64,000 nt of DNA, taken from positions 62,001-126,000 of the forward strand of contig CACWYB010000010.1 in the NCBI GenBank assembly GCA_902765005.1, read 5' to 3'. Position 1 is the first letter of the stretch. Each line of letters opens with the position of its first letter. The notes under the pieces were generated by a model. The model did not search any database, was not told the origin of the DNA, and saw only the letters and a program-made list of their open reading frames with translations. A program made the position numbers and the translations under genes. Positions 26,118 to 34,553 of this stretch are shown one piece after another. The stretch is from an uncultured Eubacteriales bacterium. Its GTDB lineage: Bacteria; Bacillota; Clostridia; Christensenellales; CAG-138.

Positions 26118-27602
26118 ATGCAAAAGATCGGTTTTGACCACGACAAGTATGTGAAGCTCCAATCCGAGCACATCCGTCAGCGGATCAGCTCCTTCGGCGG
26201 CAAGCTCTATCTGGAGTTCGGCGGCAAGCTCTTTGACGACTATCATGCGTCCCGGGTGCTGCCCGGGTTCCAGCCCGACAGCAAGATGCAGATGCTCCGC
26301 TCCCTCAGCGACCAGGTGGAGATCATCATCGTCATCAACGCCTCGGACATCGAGAAGAACAAGGTCCGGGGGGATCTGGGCATCACCTACGACCAGGACG
26401 TGCTCCGGCTCATCGACGTGTTCCGGGGGTTCGGCCTGTATGTGGGGAGCGTGGTCATCACCCGCTACGCCCGCCAGCCCGCCGCGCTGAACTTCTCCAA
26501 CCGTCTGGAAGCGCTGGGCGTCAAGTGCTACCACCACTATTCCATCCCCGGTTACCCCGCCGACGCCCAGCTCATCATGAGTGACCAGGGCTGCGGCAAA
26601 AACGACTATGTGGAAACCAGCCGGCCCCTGGTGGTGGTCACCGCCCCCGGGCCCGGCAGCGGCAAGATGGCCACCTGCATCTCCCAGCTATACCATGAGA
26701 ATATCCGAGGCGTGAAGGCGGGCTACGCCAAATTCGAGACCTTCCCCATCTGGAACCTGCCCCTCAACCACCCGGTGAACCTGGCCTATGAGGCCGCCAC
26801 CACGGACCTTTCCGACGTGAACATGGTGGACCCCTTCCACCTGGAGGCCTACGGTCAGATCACCGTGAACTACAACCGGGACGTGGAGATCTTCCCCGTG
26901 CTCAACGCCATGTTCGAGCAGATCTACGGGGAGTCCCCCTACAAGTCCCCCACGGACATGGGCGTGAACATGGCGGGCTTCTGCATCAGCGACGACGAGG
27001 CGGTTCGCTTCGCCGCCCAGCAGGAGATCATCCGCCGGTATTTCGCCGCCCAGATGAGCAAAAAACAGGGGTTCACCTCCGAGGAGGAGGTGGATAAGCT
27101 TCGCATCCTCATGAAGCAGGCGGGCCTGAAGGTGGAGGATCGGCCGGTGGTGTCCCCGGCGCTCCAGCGGGCCGAGGAGACCGGCGGGCCGGCGGCGGCC
27201 ATCGAGCTGGCGGACGGGCGGATCGTCACCGGCAAGTCCACCCCGCTGCTGGGAGCGGCTTCCGCCATGCTGCTGAACGCCCTCAAGGAGCTGGGGGGCA
27301 TCCGCCACGATATGAAGCTCATCTCCCCGGTGATCATCGAGCCCATCCAGCATCTGAAGGTGGACCACCTGGGGAACCACAACCCCCGGCTGCACACGGA
27401 CGAAACGCTGCTGGCCCTCTCCATCTGCGCCGCCACCAACCCCACGGCGGAGATCGCCATGGAGCAGCTGAGCAACCTGAAGAACTGCGAGATGCACTCC
27501 ACCGTCATCCTTTCGGAGGTGGACTTGAACCTGCTTCGGAAGCTGGGCGTCCACGTGACCTGCGAGCCCGTGTACCAGACCAAGAAGCTGTATCACAAGT
27601 GA
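26118..27602 (+). CDS. DUF1846 (UPF0371) family protein
   Basis: A 494-residue protein that matches the DUF1846 family over its full length: start MQKIGFDHDKYVKLQSEHI, GGKLYLEFGGKLFDDYHASRV (in part), and VVTAPGPGSGKMATCISQL, a P-loop-like segment near residue 180. The family is common in Firmicutes and its biochemical role is not established. A nucleotide-dependent function is suggested by the glycine-rich loop and by LGIT- and NPTAEIA-type motifs. Own promoter; a hairpin repeat follows the stop. Confidence 0.9.
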   Translation: MQKIGFDHDKYVKLQSEHIRQRISSFGGKLYLEFGGKLFDDYHASRVLPGFQPDSKMQMLRSLSDQVEIIIVINASDIEKNKVRGDLGITYDQDVLRLIDVFRGFGLYVGSVVITRYARQPAALNFSNRLEALGVKCYHHYSIPGYPADAQLIMSDQGCGKNDYVETSRPLVVVTAPGPGSGKMATCISQLYHENIRGVKAGYAKFETFPIWNLPLNHPVNLAYEAATTDLSDVNMVDPFHLEAYGQITVNYNRDVEIFPVLNAMFEQIYGESPYKSPTDMGVNMAGFCISDDEAVRFAAQQEIIRRYFAAQMSKKQGFTSEEEVDKLRILMKQAGLKVEDRPVVSPALQRAEETGGPAAAIELADGRIVTGKSTPLLGAASAMLLNALKELGGIRHDMKLISPVIIEPIQHLKVDHLGNHNPRLHTDETLLALSICAATNPTAEIAMEQLSNLKNCEMHSTVILSEVDLNLLRKLGVHVTCEPVYQTKKLYHK

Positions 27603-27613
27603 GAGTTTGTTGT

Positions 27614-27760
27614 GCCGCTTTTTCTTTTCAGTGAAAAGAAAAAGCGGCGGAAAAAGAAAAGCTCAGGAAGATAACGAATTGGGAGAAGCAACGGGTTAAC
27701 CCTGGTTTGCTTCTTTTTTTGGTTCTTTTTCTCTTCTCATGAAGAGAAAAAAGCAGAACC
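27614..27760. repeat. AT-rich hairpin repeat, copy B
   Basis: A perfect 16-bp stem GCCGCTTTTTCTTTTC with loop AGT (27614-27648), core AAAAAGAAAAGCTCAGGAAG (27651-27670), a variable middle, and a second imperfect hairpin starting GGTTCTTTTTCTCTTC (27721). The first hairpin and core are almost identical to copy D at 35164. It starts 11 bases after the DUF1846 stop. Confidence 0.85.
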
Positions 27761-27773
27761 CCTTCGCTTTGCC

Positions 27774-27802
27774 TTGCGTATGCGTGAAGAACACGATATA
27801 CT
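27774..27802 (+). promoter_or_regulatory. Promoter of the pepF-like gene
   Basis: TTGCGT-17-TATACT about 43 bases before the ATG. Confidence 0.7.
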
Positions 27803-27844
27803 GAGAAACACGAGCCAAAGTATGGACGGAAAGGAAGAGAGCAT

Positions 27845-29614
27845 ATGAAGCGCAAGGACATGGACCCCAAGTTTCAATGGGATTTCACCCACATCTACCC
27901 CGATAAGGCGGCCTGGGAGGCGGCCATGGGGTCGGCGGAGCGAGCCGTGGAGGGGCTCGCCGCCCTGCCCGGCACTTTGAAAGCCAGCAAGGAGGGCCTA
28001 AAGCGCGGCCTGGACGCCGCCTATGACGCCCTGCTGAAGATCGAGCTGCCCTATATCTACGCCAGTTTGCACAAGTCCGCCGACGGCGGCGACCCGGAGC
28101 ACCAGCGGATGGACGCTCAGGCCATGATGCTCATGGTGAAGGCCTCCGCGGCCCTGGCCTTTTTGAATCCGGAGATCCTGTCCATCCCCGAAGGGGATCT
28201 GAACGACTGGATGAGCGAGGAGGACATGGCCGTCTACCGGTTCATCGTGGCGGACATCGACAGGAGCCGGGCCCACACCCTGGACGAGGAGCGGGAACGG
28301 ATGCTGGCTTTGCTTGGCGAGGCGGCCCAGACCCCCTCGGAAGCCTATTCCATGCTCACCAACGTGAACATGAAGCTGCCTCTGGTCCACGACGAGCAGG
28401 GAAACGAGGTCCAGCTCACGGCGGGCAACTTCGGCGTGTTCCGGGAGAGCCGGGATCGGAAGGTCCGGGAGGAGGCGTTTCGGGCCATGTTCGGCGCCTA
28501 CCGCCAGTACGGCGACACCTTCGCCGCGCTCTACGGCGGCCAGGTGAAGCTGGACAACTACTATGCCCATGTCAAGGGCTATTCCTCCGCCTGCGAGGGC
28601 GCTTTGGACGGGGGCAACGTGCCCGTGAGCGTGTACGACAGTTTGATCGAGGCGGTCCATGAGAGCCTGCCCGCCATGAAAAAATATCTCCGGCTCCGGA
28701 AGCGGGTGCTGGGCCTGGACAAGATCGACGTGTTCGACCTGTACGCCCCCATGGTGGAGGACGTGGACTTCCCCGTGCCCTTTGAGAACGTGAAGGCGCT
28801 GGTGAAGGGGGCCACCGCCCCTCTGGGCCAGGAGTATCAGGCGCTTTTGGACCGGGCCTTCGCCGAAAACTGGATGGACGTATACGAGAACGAGGGCAAG
28901 CGCAGCGGCGCCTTCTCCATGGGCGTGTTCGGCGTGCACCCCTATGTGCTGCTCAACTACACCGACACATTGGACGACGCCTTTACCGTGGCCCACGAGC
29001 TGGGACACGCCATGCACTCCTTCTTCTCCGACAGGACCCAGCCCTATCCCCTTCATGACTACCGGATCATGGTGGCGGAGGTGGCCTCCACGGTGAACGA
29101 GGTGCTGCTCACCAAATATCTGCTGAAGACCGAAACGGACAAGAAGCGCCGGGCGTACGTGCTGAACCACTTCCTGGAGGGCTTCCGCACCACCCTCTTC
29201 CGCCAGACCCTGTTTGCGGAGTTTGAGCGCAAGGCCCACGAGATGGCCGCCGCCGGCACGCCCCTGACCGCGGACACGCTGAACAAAGTCTATCATGATC
29301 TGGTGGCCCTCTACTACGACGGGGCGGATGTGGACGAGGCCATCGACGCCGAGTGGAGCTTTATCCCCCACTTCTACCGGGGGTTCTATGTGTACCAGTA
29401 CGCCACCGGGTTCTCCTCCGCCGTGGCCATTGCGGACAGCATCCTCTCCACCGGGGACGCCTCCGGCTATTTGAAGTTCCTCACCACCGGCGGCAGCGAC
29501 TACCCCCTCAACGAGCTGAAGATCGCCGGCGTGGATTTGACCAAGCCCGACACCGTGAAGAACGCCCTGAAGGTGTTCGCCGACACGGTGGATGAGATGG
29601 AGAAGCTGCTGTAA
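27845..29614 (+). CDS. pepF: Oligoendopeptidase F (M3B)
   Basis: A 589-residue zinc endopeptidase acting on 7-17-residue peptides in the cytoplasm. Start MKRKDMDPKFQWDFTHIYP is family-like; the active site is VAHELGHAMHSFFSD with the downstream glutamate in MVAEVASTVNEVLL. Followed by a hairpin terminator of the repeat family. Together with the M3 peptidase, PepT and the C69 enzyme it indicates strong peptide use. Confidence 0.95.
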   Translation: MKRKDMDPKFQWDFTHIYPDKAAWEAAMGSAERAVEGLAALPGTLKASKEGLKRGLDAAYDALLKIELPYIYASLHKSADGGDPEHQRMDAQAMMLMVKASAALAFLNPEILSIPEGDLNDWMSEEDMAVYRFIVADIDRSRAHTLDEERERMLALLGEAAQTPSEAYSMLTNVNMKLPLVHDEQGNEVQLTAGNFGVFRESRDRKVREEAFRAMFGAYRQYGDTFAALYGGQVKLDNYYAHVKGYSSACEGALDGGNVPVSVYDSLIEAVHESLPAMKKYLRLRKRVLGLDKIDVFDLYAPMVEDVDFPVPFENVKALVKGATAPLGQEYQALLDRAFAENWMDVYENEGKRSGAFSMGVFGVHPYVLLNYTDTLDDAFTVAHELGHAMHSFFSDRTQPYPLHDYRIMVAEVASTVNEVLLTKYLLKTETDKKRRAYVLNHFLEGFRTTLFRQTLFAEFERKAHEMAAAGTPLTADTLNKVYHDLVALYYDGADVDEAIDAEWSFIPHFYRGFYVYQYATGFSSAVAIADSILSTGDASGYLKFLTTGGSDYPLNELKIAGVDLTKPDTVKNALKVFADTVDEMEKLL

Positions 29615-29626
29615 CGAAAGTCGCCC

Positions 29627-29676
29627 AAAAAGAAAAGCTTAGGAAAACTAAAAGGGTTAGTTTCCTAAGCTTTTTT
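29627..29676. terminator. Terminator of pepF, short copy C of the hairpin repeat
   Basis: Core AAAAAGAAAAGCTTAGGAAA pairs with TTTCCTAAGCTTTTTT around the loop AAGGG. It lies between the convergent pepF and response regulator genes, and the T-run follows the stem on the plus strand. Confidence 0.8.
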
Positions 29677-29692
29677 ATTGGTATGTTTTTTC

Positions 29693-30484
29693 TCAGGCGC
29701 CGTCCTCCCGGGACATGGAGGCCAGGATCACCTCGCCCCAGGAATACTCCGACATGAACTCCCCGTTGAACCGGTCGCTCATCTTCAGGTTCCCGTCCTG
29801 CCAGGCGTAGTAATCGCAGTCGAAGAGGGCGGTGTTGATCATCTGCCCCCGGCGGGCGGAGATGAGCAGGTCCTCGCAGCCCTCCTTTTTCAGGGTCTGC
29901 TTCAGGCGGCGCAGGGCGTTGTAGAACACGCCCATCTCCGCGTTGCTGTAGCCCCGGCCCTCCCAGACGGTGCTGTAGATCTCCTCGTTGCTGATCTCCC
30001 GGCCCCGCCGGGTGACCACCAGGGCCAATATCTCCTTGGCCTTCCCCGTGAGCCGCAGGGGCTTCCCGTTTTTGAGCACCTGGAACCGGCCGAAGGTCTG
30101 AATGTGCAGCTCCTTCATCTGCCGGCGGGCGATGAGCCGGATCCGGTCCATGGCCATGGCCAGCGTTTCGCTGCTGTAGGGCTTCATGATGTAATAATCC
30201 CCGCCGATCTGGTTGGAATCCCACACATAGTCGTCATAGGCGGAGACGAACACGATCAGGATGTCCCGCCGGATCTCCCGCAGCTCCTTGGCCAGCTCAA
30301 TGCCGTTGGTGATGGGCATCTCCACATCCAAAAAGGCCAGCTCCACCGGGTTCTCCCGCACATAGGCTACCGCGTCCTTGGCGCATTCGAACTGCCCGAC
30401 GATGTTCACATCGGGAATAGACGCGCTCAGCCGCACAAAACGTTTGAGCATCAGAGGCTCATCATCAACCAGGATTGTTCGCAT
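29693..30484 (-). CDS. Response regulator with SARP-like winged-helix domain
   Basis: A 263-residue two-component regulator. Receiver: acidic pair D7-D8 (ILVDDEP), phospho-acceptor D53 (FLDVEMPITNGIELA), lysine in YYIMKPYS. The DNA-binding half (about 128-230: IQTFGRFQVLKNGKPL, then LTGKAKEILALVVTRRG) is an OmpR-type winged helix of the SARP group, without the full bacterial activation domain. It overlaps the kinase gene by 20 bases, so the kinase is its cognate partner. Targets unknown. Confidence 0.9.
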   Translation of the reverse strand: MRTILVDDEPLMLKRFVRLSASIPDVNIVGQFECAKDAVAYVRENPVELAFLDVEMPITNGIELAKELREIRRDILIVFVSAYDDYVWDSNQIGGDYYIMKPYSSETLAMAMDRIRLIARRQMKELHIQTFGRFQVLKNGKPLRLTGKAKEILALVVTRRGREISNEEIYSTVWEGRGYSNAEMGVFYNALRRLKQTLKKEGCEDLLISARRGQMINTALFDCDYYAWQDGNLKMSDRFNGEFMSEYSWGEVILASMSREDGA

Positions 30485-31997
30485 CCCTCGCTTCTCCTTT
30501 CGGTATCGTTACGGTCACTTTCGTTCCCTCTCCCACGCGGCTGTCGATCTGCACCCGAGCGTGCATGACCTTGTCCAGCCGCAGCATGATGTTCTTCAGG
30601 CCCGTGGAATCCCGCTTCCCGGCGGCGATCTCCTTCTCCAGGGCGGGATAGTCGAACCCCACGCCATCGTCCTCCACCTCCACCACAAAGGCCTCTCCCT
30701 TATCCCGGCTGCGGACGGTGACGGTGCCGCCGGCCATGCCCCGCTCGTACACCCCGTGGCGGATGGCGTTTTCCACCAGAGGCTGGATGCTCAGCGGTAC
30801 GATGGAAAAAGCCTCCGCCTGAATGTCGTAGCGAATCTTCAGCTTGTTCCCCAGGCGCATCTTTTCGATGTTGGCATAGGCCCGGATGTTCTCCAGCTCC
30901 CGGACGAAGGGGATGGGGTCGTCGTTCTCCATGGCCCGGACGCAGCTGCGCAGATGAAGGGTGAAATCCCCCAGGAGCTTGGCCGCGTACTCCGGGTCCT
31001 CCAGGATGATCTCCTGGATGGAGCCCAAGGCGTTATAGAGGAAGTGGGGCTGCATCTGGCTGGTGGAGTTGTGGATGCGGCTCCTGCGCAGCTCCTCCTC
31101 CAGCTTCTCCATCTCCATCTCCTTGCGTTGCTGTTCCGTCATGTCGTACACCACGCAGAAGGTGTGGATGTCCCCGGAGGCGTTGTTCTGATAGAGATAG
31201 AACGTTTTCCGGCAGGCCCGCTCGCTCCCCCCGACACCTCGGACAGAAAAGCTCACCGAAGTCCGCCGCACCCCCTGCTGGAAGCACTCGATGAGGTGCT
31301 GCCGGTCGCTGACCTGCGCGTATTTTTTCGCGTTGCCCACCACGCAGGCCTCCTGGCGCCACTGTTCCAGCTCGCTGTAGGTCAAATGCTCCTTCTTGGG
31401 CGGCTGGGCGATGGCGGTGCCGTCCGCCGCGGAGGGCAGATGGGAGGAGAACTCCAGCACCTCGTCCCGGGTCAGGTTCGCCTCCAGATAGCTGGCCGCG
31501 GTGGCCAGGATGGCCTCCATATGGTTCTTCTCCTTTTGATAGAGGGACGCCAGCTTATCGTTGTTGGCCTGGTCGAAGCGCACCGCTGCGTCGATGTTGC
31601 GTACGCCGATGAGGAAAGTGGGCCGGTTGTCGATGGTGTCCATGACCGCTTGCAGCTTGTAATACGTGGGGAATCCGTTCAGCAGCACCCGGTAGACGAA
31701 GGAATACTGCTTTTCGTCGGAGAGGGCCTTGAGCATCGCCTCCTTGGAGAGCATGGCGCACACATACTTTCTGTCGGCGGAGAAGATCGTCCTCTCGGCG
31801 TTGATGCAGAGGGACTCGAAGAAGTCGTCCCCCCTCTCCGCTATCTCCAGCTTGCGGAACGCTTCGCTTTCGTGGTAGCAGCGGTAGGCGGAGGTCTCCA
31901 CGTCCACCATATATATGCTCTCATAGTTCTCAAAAAGCGCCAGCAAAATGGCGTTCAGGGAGCTGTTCTGCAGCTGCTCAATTTGTTTCTCGTCCAT
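30465..31997 (-). CDS. Cytosolic sensor histidine kinase (LytS/YesM type core)
   Basis: A 510-residue kinase. No membrane helix or signal peptide is visible, so the sensor part (about 1-300, two PAS-like regions, one ending FCVVYDMTEQQRK) probably senses an internal signal. The phospho-acceptor is the histidine in QMQPHFLYNALGSIQEI, and the ATPase has LVENAIRHG, EDDGVGFD and STGLKNI. This His_kinase/HATPase arrangement is usually membrane-bound, so the soluble form is noteworthy. A promoter lies upstream; the regulator gene overlaps its end. Confidence 0.9.
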   Translation of the reverse strand: MDEKQIEQLQNSSLNAILLALFENYESIYMVDVETSAYRCYHESEAFRKLEIAERGDDFFESLCINAERTIFSADRKYVCAMLSKEAMLKALSDEKQYSFVYRVLLNGFPTYYKLQAVMDTIDNRPTFLIGVRNIDAAVRFDQANNDKLASLYQKEKNHMEAILATAASYLEANLTRDEVLEFSSHLPSAADGTAIAQPPKKEHLTYSELEQWRQEACVVGNAKKYAQVSDRQHLIECFQQGVRRTSVSFSVRGVGGSERACRKTFYLYQNNASGDIHTFCVVYDMTEQQRKEMEMEKLEEELRRSRIHNSTSQMQPHFLYNALGSIQEIILEDPEYAAKLLGDFTLHLRSCVRAMENDDPIPFVRELENIRAYANIEKMRLGNKLKIRYDIQAEAFSIVPLSIQPLVENAIRHGVYERGMAGGTVTVRSRDKGEAFVVEVEDDGVGFDYPALEKEIAAGKRDSTGLKNIMLRLDKVMHARVQIDSRVGEGTKVTVTIPKGEARDANNPG

Positions 31998-32063
31998 TAT
32001 TCCTCCTGCCTTTATCCGAAAAGCTTCCGCTTTGGATGCTTCCGGGGTGTTTTGTCGTCTTAC

Positions 32064-32092
32064 AGCGTATCACATTTTCTCTCGCTTTGCAA
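32064..32092 (-). promoter_or_regulatory. Possible promoter of the kinase-regulator pair
   Basis: TTGCAA-17-TACGCT on the minus strand, about 60 bases before the kinase ATG, which has AGGAGG upstream. Confidence 0.5.
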
Positions 32093-32559
32093 AACTCCCT
32101 CCTGTATCAGTTCTTGGGCGCACCTTTCGTTAGGTTCGCCGTCCCGGAGCCTTGGGATGTGTGATTATGTATTATTATAGCAGGTGCAAATAACGCGGGA
32201 CTAACGCGTTTTGCGCCAGTCGGCCGACCCCCACACGTTTTGCGGCACGGCCCCCAAAAAGAGACCGTGCCGCTATGGAGAGGGTGGCTGATGGGCTTAG
32301 AAAGCGTCGTCCAGGAGGAAGGGATCGATTCTCCAACCCGTCCATGTTTTGAGAAAAAGCTCTCGTTATTATGATACTCAAATCGCCCTCACCCCCTACC
32401 CACCCCGGCCGGGCGGGACTAACGATTTGACGGGGAAAGGCGTTCGTATGGGGTTTTGCGGTATTTTTATTTTTGAAAACTATATGAATCTAAAGCCGTT
32501 TTTCCGGCGGAGAGGGATAGGGAGCAAAGCGGGCCTGTCCCGCGGCTTGCGACAGCCCC
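32093..32559. other. Gene-poor gap between histidine kinase and TspO gene
   Basis: No convincing gene is seen. The stretch holds a GGCACGG/CCGTGCC hairpin (about 32242-32272) and a 12-base direct repeat GCGGGACTAACG at two sites about 215 bases apart. A 56-codon basic reading on the minus strand ending near 32175 has no ribosome binding site and its composition is unremarkable. It could hold a small RNA or a remnant; I cannot tell. Confidence 0.4.
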
Positions 32560-33033
32560 TCAGCCGTTGAGCTGGTAGGTGACCAGATTCAGGTAGCAGG
32601 CGAAGAAGAGCCAGAGGGTGTAGGGGAGCTGAAGGTTGGAGGCAGGGACGCTCCAGGGGCGGTAACGGAGGACGACGCCGATAGCCAGAACGATCATGAC
32701 CAGCAGGACGACGAGGGCCGCCAGCCTGAGCTCCAGGGCGAAGAAGAGCAGGGGCCAGAGGAAGTTGAGGAGCAGCGTGCCGCCGTAGTAGATGTGGGCC
32801 TCCTTGAGCCCCCGGGGATCGGCCAGGTAGACCAGCGCCGCGGACACACCCATGAGGATATACAGGACCGTCCACACCAGGGAAAAGATCAGGGGCGGCG
32901 GAGTCAGGGCGGACTGCTGCAGGTCCTGGAAGCGGCGCATGCCGTCCATGGAGACCAGGGCGGCCAGGCCCCCCACCAGCAGGGAGAGCAGGATGAACGC
33001 GGCATAGGGCCAAAAGTTGGATTTCTGTTTCAT
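32560..33033 (-). CDS. TspO/MBR family membrane protein
   Basis: A 157-residue protein with five membrane helices. Family signatures: LTPPPLIFSLVWTVLYILMG, WPLLFFALELRLAAL and YTLWLFFACYLNLVTYQLN. TspO proteins bind tetrapyrroles or related ligands and influence stress responses. The start MKQKSNFWPY lacks a ribosome binding site; TACAAT ends six bases before the ATG, so a leaderless transcript is likely. Divergent from the HEYGH protein gene. Confidence 0.93.
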   Translation of the reverse strand: MKQKSNFWPYAAFILLSLLVGGLAALVSMDGMRRFQDLQQSALTPPPLIFSLVWTVLYILMGVSAALVYLADPRGLKEAHIYYGGTLLLNFLWPLLFFALELRLAALVVLLVMIVLAIGVVLRYRPWSVPASNLQLPYTLWLFFACYLNLVTYQLNG

Positions 33034-33039
33034 GAGGCT

Positions 33040-33045
33040 ATTGTA
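33040..33045 (-). promoter_or_regulatory. -10 box of tspO, leaderless type
   Basis: TACAAT on the minus strand with six bases between it and the ATG. No good -35 box is evident, so the promoter may need an activator or another sigma factor. Confidence 0.4.
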
Positions 33046-33072
33046 CACGGTTTTCGGCCGGTCTATGCTTTC

Positions 33073-33101
33073 TTGACGGGAGATGCGGCCCATGCTATAG
33101 T
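33073..33101 (+). promoter_or_regulatory. Promoter of the HEYGH-DUF1294 pair, leaderless type
   Basis: TTGACG-17-TATAGT. The ATG begins seven bases after the last base of the -10 box, so the transcript would start with the start codon itself. Confidence 0.7.
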
Positions 33102-33107
33102 GATGCC

Positions 33108-33563
33108 ATGAAAAAATGGCAAGTGTTCGTATATCGGCTTTGGCAGTGGACCTGGGGCCTGCCCCAGACCCTGGCGGGGCTGATCCTGGCCCTCAAATAT
33201 CGCCGCTGCCCCCACAAGCGGGTGGGCGGCGCCCTGGCCACCCTCCACGACGGGCGCTGGGGAGGCGTGTCATTGGGCATGTTCATCTTCGTGCCGGGCG
33301 GGCTCAGGCCCGAGCGGGAGGCGATCCTCCTCTCCCATGAGTATGGACACACCTTCCAGTCGGCCCTGCTGGGGCCGCTGTACCTGCTCGCCGTGGGGTT
33401 GCCCTCCTATATCTGGGCGAACCTGCCCCAGATGGAGACAAAGCGCAGCGTCCGGCACATTCCCTACGAATCCCGGTACCCGGAGAACTGGGCGGAGGCC
33501 CTGGGCCGGCGGCACTTTCCGAAGGCCATGGGCAAGGCGGCGGATAAGGAGGAGCGGGTATGA
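33108..33563 (+). CDS. Small protein with HEYGH zinc-peptidase-like motif
   Basis: A 151-residue protein of unknown function. A hydrophobic N-terminal region is followed by LLSHEYGHTFQSALLG (an HExxH pair, about residues 77-81) and the hydrophobic segment GPLYLLAVGLPSYIWANL. A distal glutamate or histidine could complete a metal site (ESRYPENWAEALGRRH). It resembles minimal membrane metallopeptidases, but no family name can be given with certainty. ATGA overlap with the DUF1294 gene. Confidence 0.75.
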   Translation: MKKWQVFVYRLWQWTWGLPQTLAGLILALKYRRCPHKRVGGALATLHDGRWGGVSLGMFIFVPGGLRPEREAILLSHEYGHTFQSALLGPLYLLAVGLPSYIWANLPQMETKRSVRHIPYESRYPENWAEALGRRHFPKAMGKAADKEERV

Positions 33564-33838
33564 GCCGGTGGCTTCTTGGGACGCTGATCGGGCTGAACCT
33601 GCTTTCCTTCGCCCTCTACGGCATCGACAAGGCGAAAGCGAAGAAAAGCGCCTGGCGCATTCCGGAAAAGACGCTGCTGCTGGCGGCGTTTCTCGGCGGA
33701 TCGCTGGGGGCGCTGCTGGGCATGGAGGTGTTTCGGCACAAGACGAAGCACTGGAAGTTCAAGCTTCTGGTGCCCCTGTTCCTGATCCTGCATATCGCTC
33801 TGGGCGTATACATGATCAAAAGCGGGACCCTATCCTGA
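33560..33838 (+). CDS. DUF1294 family small membrane protein
   Basis: A 92-residue protein with two or three membrane helices and the DUF1294 signature: NLLSFALYGIDKAKAKKSAWRIPEKTL (in part), FLGGSLGALLGMEVFRHKTKH, then a final helix. Function unknown. It is translated with the HEYGH protein through a 4-base overlap, suggesting they act together at the membrane. Confidence 0.88.
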   Translation: MSRWLLGTLIGLNLLSFALYGIDKAKAKKSAWRIPEKTLLLAAFLGGSLGALLGMEVFRHKTKHWKFKLLVPLFLILHIALGVYMIKSGTLS

Positions 33839-33868
33839 AAAAAAAGCGGGAAAGCCGCAAAAAAGGCC

Positions 33869-33897
33869 TTGACAGGGGGAGAATCGGCCGCTATAAT
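33869..33897 (+). promoter_or_regulatory. Promoter of infC-rpmI-rplT
   Basis: A full consensus promoter, TTGACA-17-TATAAT. It is the strongest in the window, as expected for a ribosomal operon. Confidence 0.9.
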
Positions 33898-33903
33898 AAG
33901 TAC

Positions 33904-34021
33904 GCTTAAGCAGAGGCGCCCGCCTCTCACCTGCCGATTGAAACAGATCAGGCACGGTATGATGGGATCTATTCGTGGTGGGCGCGTATGCGTCCGCTAT
34001 TTTTTTAGGAGGTGTTGAGCC
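33904..34021 (+). promoter_or_regulatory. infC leader with terminator-type attenuator (L20 leader-like)
   Basis: The leader begins with an AGAGGCG-CC-CGCCTCT hairpin and ends with a 9-bp stem around GTAT (33977-33998) followed by seven T (34000-34006). The T-run touches the AGGAGG ribosome binding site. A terminator directly before infC is the design by which L20 represses this operon in Bacillus, so the same control is likely here. Confidence 0.75.
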
Positions 34022-34531
34022 ATCGCTACCCAAGAACTGCCTATCAATGAGGAGATCCGGGACCCTGAAGTCCGCCTGATCGACGAAAACGGCGTCCAGC
34101 TGGGCATCATGGATGTCCGGGCCGCCCAGCGTCTGGCCGACGAGCGGGAGCTGGATTTGGTCAAGCTCTCCAGCACCACGCCCCCCACCTGCAAGCTCAT
34201 GGACTACAGCAAGCACCGCTATGACATGATGAAGCGGGAAAAGGAGCAGCGCAAGAACCAGAAGATCATCGAGATCAAGGAGATCCGCCTGTCCGCCACC
34301 ATAGACCAGCATGACATGGAAGTCAAGGCCAAGGCCTGCTCCCGGTTTTTGCAGGACGGCAACAAGGTGAAGGTGAGCATCCGCTTCAGGGGCCGCCAGA
34401 TCACCCGGGGCGACATCGGCGAGGACGTGATGACCACCTTCTTCAACATGGTCGCCGACAAGGCCACCCAGGAACGGGCTCCCAAACAGGAAGGCAGAAA
34501 CATGTACATGGTTCTGGCACCGAAGAATTAA
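34022..34531 (+). CDS. infC: Translation initiation factor IF-3 (ATC start)
   Basis: A 169-residue factor that prevents subunit joining and proofreads start codons. The reading frame is closed by TGA just upstream, and the only codon with a ribosome binding site (AGGAGG, nine bases before) is ATC at 34022, giving [20 protein letters not shown], a complete family N-terminus. An ATG at 34109 would delete about 29 residues of the N-domain. A non-canonical start is the known autoregulation device of infC (AUU in E. coli). C-domain: [19 protein letters not shown]. Confidence 0.93.
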   Translation: MATQELPINEEIRDPEVRLIDENGVQLGIMDVRAAQRLADERELDLVKLSSTTPPTCKLMDYSKHRYDMMKREKEQRKNQKIIEIKEIRLSATIDQHDMEVKAKACSRFLQDGNKVKVSIRFRGRQITRGDIGEDVMTTFFNMVADKATQERAPKQEGRNMYMVLAPKN

Positions 34532-34553
34532 AATCTCAACAGGAGGAAAGAAC

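Noticed and set aside
32175-32381. Short basic minus-strand frame that could be a peptide gene
   Set aside because: No ribosome binding site, weak start codon, ordinary composition and no conserved motif.
33839-34021. Metabolite riboswitch before infC
   Set aside because: The structure fits a ribosomal-protein leader with a terminator; I saw no known riboswitch consensus.
34109-34531. infC beginning at the first ATG
   Set aside because: This removes part of the IF-3 N-domain although the upstream codons match the family and a well-placed AGGAGG precedes ATC.
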